Of a DNA stretch of 61,174 nucleotides, positions 24,632-31,588 are shown one piece after another. Every line of letters starts with the position of its first letter. Position 1 is the first letter of the stretch. Origin of the DNA: Candidatus Margulisiibacteriota bacterium (lineage in GTDB: Bacteria > Margulisbacteria > WOR-1 > JAKLHX01 > JBAZKV01); the NCBI GenBank assembly GCA_041650635.1, contig JBAZKV010000009.1, forward strand, positions 1-61,174, written 5' to 3'. Under the pieces are notes generated by a model. The model ran no database searches and was not told the origin of the DNA. It saw nothing but the letters and a program-made list of their open reading frames with translations. The position numbers and the translations under genes were made by a program.

Positions 24632-25440
24632 TTTTTTATCCCTTCGTTCATGCTTCCCGACCTGAATCCTTGCAAATCCAATGTAACATATGCAAACCCC
24701 AAATCCTTCAATTTTCGGGCTATTTTACTCATTATATCACCTTTGAAAATCCTTTGAATTTGAGAGGGATCTATCTCTATGCGGGCGATATTGTTGTGTG
24801 CGCGAACGCGTATGGGCAAACGGCCGTTTGCCCATATTATTCTCTTCAATATTTTCTCCGCTTCCTCGATCCTGCGCAATTTCTCTTTGGATAATTTTTC
24901 CCCATACGGTATCCTTGATGCCAAACACGCGCAGGCGGGCTTGTTCCAGGTCGTAAGGTTCAATTGCCTGCTGAATTTTCTGATGTCGGCCTTTGTCATC
25001 TTTGATTCCTGCAGAGGACTGCGGACCCCCAATTCTTTTTTTGCCCTTGAACCAGGCCTAAAATCCTTCAGATCATCATAGTTTGATGCATCAAGAACGG
25101 TTTTGACCCCCTGTTCCTTTGCGACCGCCTTTAACTGTTCAAACAGTTCCTTTTTGCAGAAATAGCACCTTTGCGGAGGGTTTGATATGAACTTTTTATC
25201 ATCGAATTCCTTTGTCTTGATGATCTTATGTCTTATCTTCAGAAGTTTTGCGAGCTTTTTGGCGTCTTTGAGCTCGCTTTTTGGGTAGGTTTCTGATACA
25301 GCGGTCACCGCAATAACATTGTCCCCAAGGACCTCTTTTGCTACCGCGCAAAGGAACGAGCTGTCCACTCCTCCGGAAAAGGCGATCAGAGAAGGCCCCA
25401 TCTTCTTAAGGGTCTTTTTTAGTGCAAGAAGTTTGTTCAT
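24616..25440 (-). CDS. larE: LarE-family sulfur transferase (carries an in-frame palindrome)
   Basis: 274 residues. PP-loop SGGVDSS at 22-28 and the LarE pattern. Cysteines C92 and C95 (RCYFC) plus C170/C172 (PACACLASR) match the cluster-binding LarE type, which uses a [4Fe-4S]-bound sulfur instead of sacrificing its own cysteine. LarE makes the nickel-pincer cofactor precursor with LarB and LarC, none of which is visible here, so another sulfur-transfer role is possible. Residues 203-210 (WANGRLPI) come from a perfect 26-base palindrome, 24811-24836. It lies in a sulfur-handling group with a desulfurase, thioredoxin and NifU-C. Confidence 0.85.
   Translation of the reverse strand: MNKLLALKKTLKKMGPSLIAFSGGVDSSFLCAVAKEVLGDNVIAVTAVSETYPKSELKDAKKLAKLLKIRHKIIKTKEFDDKKFISNPPQRCYFCKKELFEQLKAVAKEQGVKTVLDASNYDDLKDFRPGSRAKKELGVRSPLQESKMTKADIRKFSRQLNLTTWNKPACACLASRIPYGEKLSKEKLRRIEEAEKILKRIIWANGRLPIRVRAHNNIARIEIDPSQIQRIFKGDIMSKIARKLKDLGFAYVTLDLQGFRSGSMNEGIKKWKKK
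24811..24836. repeat. Perfect 26-base palindrome inside larE (family A)
   Basis: TATGGGCAAACGG and its exact reverse complement, with no spacer. The core GGGCAAACG-N2-CGTTTGCCC is identical to the nadA element and is read in the same frame (A-N-x-R-L-P). The surrounding protein aligns with LarE on both sides, so the bases look inserted. Confidence 0.9.
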
Positions 25441-25455
25441 TTTTATAAATGTGAC

Positions 25456-25542
25456 CCGACCTTAATAGGACCACCTGCCAAAGCATGGCGGGCAGGTCGG
25501 CTCCGAGGTTGAGCCCATAAGGAGCCGACGCTTCAGCGTCGG
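25456..25542. repeat. Nested palindromes upstream of larE
   Basis: Four overlapping inverted repeats fill the gap: CCGACC/GGTCGG (25456-25461/25495-25500), ACCTGCC/GGCAGGT (25473-25479/25491-25497), GGCTCC/GGAGCC (25499-25504/25521-25526) and CCGACGCT-TC-AGCGTCGG (25525-25542). Together they look like stacked dispersed repeats between the desulfurase stop and the larE start; no gene or clear promoter is visible. Confidence 0.8.
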
Positions 25543-25552
25543 GACTATAAAC

Positions 25553-26698
25553 TCATTTAAAAACTATTTCTTTCACCGCTTTTATGGCGGCTTCTATGTC
25601 TTTTTCCGTATTGTAATAGCCGGCAGATATTCTGACAGTGCCTTTTGGAAAAGTCCCGATGGTCCTGTGGCACAGGGGGGAACAGTGAAGCCCGGTCCGG
25701 ACTATGATGCCGAACTTCTTTTCCAGAATCTCTCCCACTGCAGAAGGGTCCATCCCCTTTATGTTAAAAGACACAACGGCAGCCTGTTTTTCGGGATCAT
25801 TTGGCCCATAGACTTCAACGCCTTTGATCTTGCTCAGCCCTTCAATCAGTTTTGCTGTCAGCTGTTTTGTATGGTTTCTTATGTTCTTAGTCCCATTTTT
25901 CAGTATGAACTTTGTTGATGCCAGCAGTCCGGCTATCCCGGGGGTGTTGGGGGTGCCTGTTTCAAACCTGTCCGGCAAAGAATCAGGCTGTGTCTCTGAT
26001 TCTGATATGGTCCCGGTGCCACCATGTCTCAGCGGCTCTATACCCTTGACCCTTGCCCCTATGTACAGTCCCCCTGTTCCCATGGGCCCCATAAGACCCT
26101 TGTGGCCCGCAAATGCCAGAAGGTCAATGTTCATCTTTTGCACATCAATATCATAGATCCCCGCTGTCTGTGCTGCATCAACAAGAAAGGCAAGACCCTT
26201 CTCTTTTGCAAGCAAACCTATCTCTTTAAGCGGCTGGAGGGACCCGATGACATTGGAAGCGTGCAATACTGCTATCATCCGTGTGTTGTTTTTTATTCGT
26301 TCTCTTAGAGCTTCGGCTGTGATAGCATAGTCTGGGGTCATTACCGGCACTGTTTCCGTCTCAACTCCTATCCGCTCAAGAAAGCGAAGAGGCCTTGCTA
26401 TTGAATTATGTTCTATGGAAGAGATCAGAACATGGTCCCCGTCCTTAAGAAACCCTTTTAAGGCCGTATTGATGGCATCCGAGCAGTTGAGCGTGAAAAC
26501 AATGTTGTCAGCAGGCTTAGCATTGAAAAGTTCTGAAAGAGAGGTCCTGCACTGCGTAAGGATCTCGTCTGCTTCAAGGGATAAGGCGTCCGCACCGCGT
26601 CCGGGGCTAACATCGTTCTCTTTAAGAAAGCTGTGGACTGCCTCAAGGACTTCCGGCGGCTTGGCTTTGGAAGTAGCCGCGTTATTAAGATAGATCAG
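25553..26698 (-). CDS. Second cysteine desulfurase (SufS/CsdA-like, EF2568 type)
   Basis: 381 residues if it starts at CTG 26698. An ATG occurs only at 26350 or later, but the frame is open and clearly homologous upstream: IYLNNAATSKAKPPEV at the N-terminus, then EHNSIARPL, DAAQTAG, PLP lysine in FAGHKGLMGP, and the persulfide cysteine in RTGLHCSPLCH. A stop limits the frame 27 bases before the CTG, which has AGGAAG seven bases upstream; ATC codons nearby are less likely. It resembles the class V desulfurase-like group (TIGR01977 type). It follows trxA by a few bases and precedes larE, suggesting a sulfur donor for LarE or another acceptor. Confidence 0.85.
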   Translation of the reverse strand: MIYLNNAATSKAKPPEVLEAVHSFLKENDVSPGRGADALSLEADEILTQCRTSLSELFNAKPADNIVFTLNCSDAINTALKGFLKDGDHVLISSIEHNSIARPLRFLERIGVETETVPVMTPDYAITAEALRERIKNNTRMIAVLHASNVIGSLQPLKEIGLLAKEKGLAFLVDAAQTAGIYDIDVQKMNIDLLAFAGHKGLMGPMGTGGLYIGARVKGIEPLRHGGTGTISESETQPDSLPDRFETGTPNTPGIAGLLASTKFILKNGTKNIRNHTKQLTAKLIEGLSKIKGVEVYGPNDPEKQAAVVSFNIKGMDPSAVGEILEKKFGIIVRTGLHCSPLCHRTIGTFPKGTVRISAGYYNTEKDIEAAIKAVKEIVFK

Positions 26699-26702
26699 AA
26701 GA

Positions 26703-27035
26703 TCACTTCCTTGCCAGGATAGAATTTATCTTTTGAGCAAGAGCCTCTTTTGTCAAAAAGCCAACTACCCGGTCAACTTCTTTTCCGGCCGAAAAGAAAA
26801 TAAGGCAGGGGATGCCCATTATCTGGAATTTCCCGGCCAGGTCCGGGCTTTGATCGGTATTGAGTTTGACGAACTTCATTTTTCCCTTGAATTCTTCCGC
26901 GGCCGCCTCAACAACGGGGGCTACCATCCTGCAGGGACCGCACCACGGCGCCCAAAAGTCCACCAAGACAGGCACATTTGCTTTTACGACCTCGGCTTCA
27001 AAATTTGCTGTGCTAACCTCAGGTAATGTTGACAT
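26703..27035 (-). CDS. trxA: Thioredoxin
   Basis: 110 residues. Active site WAPWCGPC, then the usual fold ending in the cis-proline loop, which here reads MGIPCLIFF: the residue after the cis-proline is Cys instead of the normal Thr, giving a third cysteine next to the active site. ATG 27035 has AAGGAG seven bases upstream. Reduces protein disulfides in the cytoplasm; could also reduce the persulfide of the downstream desulfurase. Confidence 0.93.
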   Translation of the reverse strand: MSTLPEVSTANFEAEVVKANVPVLVDFWAPWCGPCRMVAPVVEAAAEEFKGKMKFVKLNTDQSPDLAGKFQIMGIPCLIFFSAGKEVDRVVGFLTKEALAQKINSILARK

Positions 27036-27057
27036 TCATGATCTCCTTTTCTGTGTT

Positions 27058-27110
27058 GTACGGGCAGGACTTCGGCGAGCTCAGTCGATTCGCGGCCGCC
27101 TGCCCCTGCA
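27058..27110. repeat. Composite palindrome between fumB and trxA
   Basis: Outer arms GGGCAGG (27062-27068) and CCTGCCC (27099-27105), enclosing a second element of the GGCGAGCTCAGTCGA kind and a NotI-like GCGGCCGC. On the minus strand the outer element begins TGCAGGGGCAGG, close to the TGTAGGGGC end of family B, so one element seems to sit within another. Confidence 0.65.
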
Positions 27111-27112
27111 TT

Positions 27113-27637
27113 TCAAAAATTTGGAATTGATTTTCCCCGGGAATCAATTGCGACCACCACGGGAAAATCCTCAACCTTTATCCGCCTTATTGCCTCTGTC
27201 CCCAGCTCAGGATACGCGACCACTTTTGAGGCTTTGATCCTTTTTGACAGATAGGCTCCGGCCCCGCCAATAGCGGCAAAATAAACCGCCTTCTTCTTAA
27301 TTATAGCATCAACAACTTCTTTGCTGCGTTTGCCTTTGCCTATCATTCCAATTAATCCGGCACTTAAAAGCGCCGGAGTATAACGGTCCATTCTTGCGGA
27401 GGTTGTAGGTCCCGCAGAGCCGATTGCTTTGCCGGGGCGGGCAGGGGTGGGGCCGACATAGTATACTATTTGCCCTTTAAGCTCTGCCGGCAGCTTTTTG
27501 CCTTTCTGCAAAAGCTCGAACAGTATTTTGTGCGCGGCATCGCGGGCGGTCAGTAATATCCCGGATAAAAGCACCCTATCGCCGGCTTTTAAAGCGGTGA
27601 GCGAGCCTTTTTCCGCAGGCAGGCCTATTTTTTTCAT
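27113..27637 (-). CDS. fumB: Class I fumarase, beta (C-terminal) subunit
   Basis: 174 residues from ATG 27637. Matches the TtdB/fumarase C-terminal domain: LTARDAAHK, YVGPTPARPGKAIGSAGPTTSARMDRY, GMIGKGKRSKEV, GGAGAYLSK, PELGTEAI. Works with the alpha subunit encoded at 28686-29522 as an oxygen-sensitive [4Fe-4S] fumarase in the TCA cycle. The frame is open to 27658, but a TATAAT box at 27655-27650 makes ATG 27637 the first start with a transcript of about six bases of leader. A gene on the other strand separates it from its partner, so it now has its own promoter. Confidence 0.93.
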   Translation of the reverse strand: MKKIGLPAEKGSLTALKAGDRVLLSGILLTARDAAHKILFELLQKGKKLPAELKGQIVYYVGPTPARPGKAIGSAGPTTSARMDRYTPALLSAGLIGMIGKGKRSKEVVDAIIKKKAVYFAAIGGAGAYLSKRIKASKVVAYPELGTEAIRRIKVEDFPVVVAIDSRGKSIPNF

Positions 27638-27649
27638 TTTGATAGTACA

Positions 27650-27655
27650 ATTATA
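27650..27655 (-). promoter_or_regulatory. fumB -10 box, near-leaderless
   Basis: TATAAT on the minus strand; expected +1 at about 27643, six bases before ATG 27637. No convincing -35 box. Confidence 0.5.
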
Positions 27656-27728
27656 CAATCATTTGTAGAAAATACATACAGTGAAATTATTAAAAAACCG
27701 TATCGACATATCATCAAGAGGATCGATA

Positions 27729-28693
27729 ATGCCAACAATTATTAATGCTGCGCAACAAGTAAAGAATCCGAATCTTGTTCCCGTAAAAAGTCCGATAGCC
27801 AGATCTTCTTATGACAGGATAATTGGGGTAGAGGCCTGCCTTATGAGACCCTTTGCCCATGGATATCTTAAAGCAGCTCTGAATTCACCGGAGTTTAGAA
27901 ACAGCTGTTATCCCGCTTGGCATAGGGCTGAACCTCTGACGATTGCTCAAAATATAGAGCCCGCAGAAGGCTTGATCCGCCAATCAGGGCACTATATCGA
28001 GCACAAATCACCTTTTTCGGAATTTAATTTTGTGCTTAATCTGGCAAGCTTATTGCCTGTCTTTAAAGACCATGAAGCCGAAGTCCAGGCATTTTTTGAT
28101 GAGGGCGTCCCAAGAGCTCTTGATACCATGTCGTTGACGCTTTCTGATGACGGACCTTTTTGGGGGATAGATCCGTCAACGGTACGGCAAACAGGTCTGC
28201 CCAGTTATCAGATAACAGAATCTATAAAAAGGACAGGGCCTTCTCTGGACCTTCTGTTCAACAGGTTAAGCGCCCTTATGGGAAAAGCGGTAAAGACCGG
28301 AGAATATGAGTTCACTCCATGGTCTTTTGAGATGCACCTGCCGATCGTGCCGGAGAGAAGAGTTAAGGTGAATCTGTACGACATATTTGAAAGGGAAGAC
28401 GGGGGAGAGGTTGAGCTTGCTAGCGAGGGATTTGTTGATGCCAGAATAGCCGTATATGATCAGATCAGGGACGGGCTTTGGAAGACGGGTTTCCATATGA
28501 AGAATTCCCGGCCTATATAGAAATGCTGCCGGTATCAAAGCAAAGCAGGGACGGGCGTTGGAATGTTTATCCCCAGAACACCGACTGCCTATATTTCCCT
28601 TCCTATTTTTCTTCCGGAGGGGAAATGATCTCCATCAGCAATCTTGGGATAAGAAAGAACTTTATTCACATCAATCCAAGCAGGACTAGATAA
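27729..28693 (+). pseudogene. Unrecognised gene split by a frameshift, inserted between fumA and fumB
   Basis: ATG 27729 has AGAGGA upstream and reads 264 residues to a stop at 28520. A second frame then continues from about 28473 (ALEDGFPYEEFPAYIEMLPVS...) to 28693 with equally protein-like content. Adding one G to the GGG run at 28473-28475 would join them into one protein of about 321 residues, so either a base was lost in the genome or there is a sequencing error. I recognise no domain; it has no signal peptide or membrane segment. It lies on the strand opposite to icd-mdh-fumA-fumB and splits the two fumarase subunits, with its end overlapping the fumA stop by eight bases. This points to a later insertion. 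Confidence 0.55.
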
Positions 28694-29522
28694 TTGCTTC
28701 CCCGTGTCTGTGCGCGTGGCATTCGATATTAACGGCGACCGGCAGACTGGCAATATGACATGGGGCTGATTCAATGTTTACCGCAAGACAGGTTGTTTTT
28801 CCTCCGAATCCCGAAGGCCCGATACCCAATTTGTTGATACGGTGTAATAGATCAATTTCCAAATTACCTAGATGCGCAACGCGACGCGCATCTACACGCA
28901 ATAACGCCTTTTTTGCCAGATAGGCGCATTTTTCAAAATTGCCGCCTATACCAACCCCCACGATCATCGGGGGACAGGCGCTGGGGCCGGCCTTTTTTAC
29001 TGTCTCGATCACAAAGGCCTTTACCCCTTCTATGCCGTCGGACGGCTTCAGCATCTTAAGCGCGCTCATGTTTTCTGCTCCGCCGCCTTTCGCAAGCAAA
29101 TAAAGCTTTATTTTATTGCCGGGAACGATCTCTGTGTGAAGTATCGCGGGAGCGTTGTCCCCGGTGTTCTTTCTTATTAACGGGTCATTAACCACCGACG
29201 CTCTCAAATACCCTTTCTTAACAGCCTGCTTGACCCCTTGGTCCACCGAACTTTTGAGGTCGCCGCCGGAAATGTGAACATCCTGTCCTATTTGCGCAAA
29301 TACTACCGCAAGGCCGGTATCCTGGCAAATCGGAATTCTTTCTTTTTTTGCGATCGAGGCGTTCTCAAGAAGGACCTTAAGCACGGACCTTGCGGAGCTG
29401 TTTTTTTCTGTTTTATTGGCCTTTTTTAGGGAGGATAACACATCCGGGGCAAGTTCAAGATTGATCTTGATAAATAGATCTTCCACTGCCTTTGTTATTA
29501 AAGCGGCCTTTATTTGCCGCAT
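28686..29522 (-). CDS. fumA: Class I fumarase, alpha (N-terminal) subunit
   Basis: 278 residues. Fe-S hydro-lyase alpha subunit (TtdA/FumA type) with ICQDTG (first cluster cysteine), KGGGAENMSALKML, CPPMIVGVGIGGNFEKCAYLAKKALLR, LGIGPSGFGGKTTCLAVNIE. Hydrates fumarate to malate together with FumB. A palindrome at 28869-28895 encodes VDARRVAHL, directly after KKALLR, in a loop that is usually variable. The start overlaps the mdh stop by 13 bases. Confidence 0.93.
   Translation of the reverse strand: MRQIKAALITKAVEDLFIKINLELAPDVLSSLKKANKTEKNSSARSVLKVLLENASIAKKERIPICQDTGLAVVFAQIGQDVHISGGDLKSSVDQGVKQAVKKGYLRASVVNDPLIRKNTGDNAPAILHTEIVPGNKIKLYLLAKGGGAENMSALKMLKPSDGIEGVKAFVIETVKKAGPSACPPMIVGVGIGGNFEKCAYLAKKALLRVDARRVAHLGNLEIDLLHRINKLGIGPSGFGGKTTCLAVNIESAPCHIASLPVAVNIECHAHRHGEAII
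28869..28895. repeat. Palindrome inside fumA (family B)
   Basis: TAGATGCGC (28869-28877) and GCGCATCTA (28886-28894), then C, so the minus strand begins TGTAGATGCGCG. It has the same TGTAG end and GCGCG core as the elements at 3905 and 24388, with compensated stem changes. Confidence 0.8.
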
Positions 29523-30433
29523 AGCTTAAAAGTATCCTTTACGACCTGTGCAGAGGCGTTAAGAGCGTTCTCTTCCGCTTCAGAAAGCTCAAGCTCAATG
29601 ATCTCTTCGATGCCTTTCTTGCCCAGCCTAACAGGAACTCCGATATAAACGCCCGAAATGCAGTATTGCCCCTCAAGATATGCGGAGCAGGGTACCACCT
29701 TTTTTGTGTCTTTAACAATGGCCTCTACCATAGATGCTGCCGAAGCCGAAGGCGCATAATATGCGCTTCCTGTCTTAAGAAGTTTGACTATTTCGGCCCC
29801 TCCGTCCCTGGTCCTTTGAATAAGAGCGGCGACCTTTTCAGCGGGCAGGACTTTTTCGACTGGTTTTCCGTCGACCAGCGTATACTTTGGCAGTGGGACC
29901 ATCGCGTCTCCGTGGCCTCCAAGGACCATGGCCTCTATCCTGTTCGGTGATATACCTGTCTCGAGCCAGATAAAAGAAGCAAGGCGGGCGCTGTCAAGAA
30001 TGCCGGCCATACCGACCACTTTTCTGCTGTCAAATCCGGTCTCTTCCTTCATCAGTTGGGTCATTACATCAAGCGGATTGGTAACCACGATCACAATGGA
30101 GTTTGGTGCAAAAGCCTTGATATTTCCGGCAACAGCCTTTATTATGGCCGCATTCTTTATAACCAGGTCTTCGCGCGTCATGCCGGGTTTCCTTGCAAGG
30201 CCGGCAGTTACAACAACAATATCAGAACCTTTTATTCGGGAATAATCGTTTGTGCCTGTGACCTTGCAGGCAAATCCCTCCACCGGGGCTGATTCAAGTA
30301 TATCAAGCGCTTTTCCCTGAGGCACCCCGTCGATTATGTCAACGAGGATAACCTCTCCGAGCCCCTTTTCAGCGCACCTGCGGGCGGTCTCGGCCCCGAC
30401 ATTGCCCGCTCCTATTACGGATATCTTTGTCAT
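29510..30433 (-). CDS. mdh: Malate dehydrogenase
   Basis: 307 residues. NAD-binding GAGNVGAETA, VVTAGLARKPGMTREDL, NPLDVMTQL, MAGILDSARLASFI, and GGHGDAMVPL with the catalytic His. The MTREDL/GLARKPGM loop with Arg is typical of MDH rather than lactate dehydrogenase. It overlaps icd by four bases and fumA by 13, forming an icd-mdh-fumA TCA module. Confidence 0.95.
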   Translation of the reverse strand: MTKISVIGAGNVGAETARRCAEKGLGEVILVDIIDGVPQGKALDILESAPVEGFACKVTGTNDYSRIKGSDIVVVTAGLARKPGMTREDLVIKNAAIIKAVAGNIKAFAPNSIVIVVTNPLDVMTQLMKEETGFDSRKVVGMAGILDSARLASFIWLETGISPNRIEAMVLGGHGDAMVPLPKYTLVDGKPVEKVLPAEKVAALIQRTRDGGAEIVKLLKTGSAYYAPSASAASMVEAIVKDTKKVVPCSAYLEGQYCISGVYIGVPVRLGKKGIEEIIELELSEAEENALNASAQVVKDTFKLCGK

Positions 30434-31509
30434 AAAGCCCCGATTATGGCATCCGCCATCTGTGATGTGCCGACGGCCGTGGGATCATCGGGACGGGGTT
30501 TCATGTCGTATGTGACATTCTTGCCGTCATCTATCACTCTTGAAACAGCCGCTTCAAGTTTATCCGCCGCCTCTTTTTCCCCGATGTGCCGCAGCATCAG
30601 GACGGCGGAAAGTATCATTGCAACAGGATTGACCTTGTTCTTGCCCTTGTATTTAGGAGCGCTTCCGTGGGTGGGCTCAAAAAGCGCGGTGTCTTTGCCG
30701 ATATTAGCCCCGGGGGCCATTCCCAGACCTCCCACAAGACCGGCGCACAGATCGGACAGGATATCCCCGTAAAGATTTGGCAGTACCAGAACATCATAGA
30801 GCTCCGGCTTTTGGACCAATTGCATGCACATATTGTCGACCAAGCGCTCCTCGTACTCGACCTTACCCTCGTATTTTTTTGACACTTCTTTTGCAACGGC
30901 AAGAAACAGCCCGTCGGTGTGCTTCATTATGTTGGCTTTTGAGACCGCCGTCACTTTCCTCCTCTTGTTCTTTACCGCGTAGTCAAAAGCATATTTAACT
31001 ATCCTTTTTGTCCCCATAACGGAGATGGGCTTTATAGAGACCCCTGAGTCTTTGTTGATATGTTTTCCTGATAGTGTTTCTATTTGTTCGATCAGGTCTT
31101 TCGTTTCCTTTTTGCCTTCTTCAAACTCTATGCCGGCGTACAGGTCTTCCGTGTTCTCCCTGACAATAACCAGGTCTATGTTCTCGTATCTTGAGCGGAC
31201 CCCCCTGTAGGATTTACAGGGCCTTACGCAAGCGTACAGGTCCAGTTCCTTGCGGAGAGCAACATTGACGCTGCGAAAACCTTTGCCGATCGGCGTGGTT
31301 ATGGGGCCTTTGAGGGCTACTTTGTTCTTTCTTATGGAATCAAGGACCTCTTTTGGAAGAGGGGTGCCGTATTTGTCCATCACATCGGAGCCGGCCTCAA
31401 CCACTTCCCATTTGATCTTAACCCCTGTGGCATCAACGCACCTGCGGGTCGCCTCCGTTATTTCCGGGCCGATGCCGTCACCCGGGATGAGGGATATTGT
31501 GTATGGCAA
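30430..31509 (-). CDS. icd: Isocitrate dehydrogenase, NAD-type beta-decarboxylating
   Basis: About 359 residues from TTG 31509. Family motifs: SLIPGDGIGPEITEA, GPITTPIGKGFRSVNVALRKELDLYACVRP, VIVRENTEDLYAGIE, NIMKHTDGLF, NLYGDILSDLCAGLVGGLG, FEPTHGSAPKYKGK. The S-V-N-V-A-L-R-K-E-L-D-L-Y form fits NAD-dependent IDH of the IMDH/ICDH superfamily. The frame is open to 31530, but the extended -10 box at 31539-31531 puts the transcript start near 31524, inside that extension. TTG 31509 has AAGGAG six bases upstream, so it is the better start. Confidence 0.88.
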   Translation of the reverse strand: MPYTISLIPGDGIGPEITEATRRCVDATGVKIKWEVVEAGSDVMDKYGTPLPKEVLDSIRKNKVALKGPITTPIGKGFRSVNVALRKELDLYACVRPCKSYRGVRSRYENIDLVIVRENTEDLYAGIEFEEGKKETKDLIEQIETLSGKHINKDSGVSIKPISVMGTKRIVKYAFDYAVKNKRRKVTAVSKANIMKHTDGLFLAVAKEVSKKYEGKVEYEERLVDNMCMQLVQKPELYDVLVLPNLYGDILSDLCAGLVGGLGMAPGANIGKDTALFEPTHGSAPKYKGKNKVNPVAMILSAVLMLRHIGEKEAADKLEAAVSRVIDDGKNVTYDMKPRPDDPTAVGTSQMADAIIGAL

Positions 31510-31530
31510 TTTATTCTCCTTTTCAAACAA

Positions 31531-31539
31531 ATTATAACA
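31531..31539 (-). promoter_or_regulatory. icd operon extended -10 box
   Basis: TGT-TATAAT on the minus strand, expected +1 at about 31524, giving a leader of about 14 bases with AAGGAG before TTG 31509. Confidence 0.6.
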
Positions 31540-31588
31540 TAGGCAAACAAAAGAGGATGTGGCGCCGAAATTGCTGGCAATTGACCAT

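Noticed and set aside
28478..28693. Independent small gene
   Set aside because: Its frame continues the preceding protein smoothly after a one-base shift, and no ribosome site is seen; better explained as the tail of the frameshifted gene.
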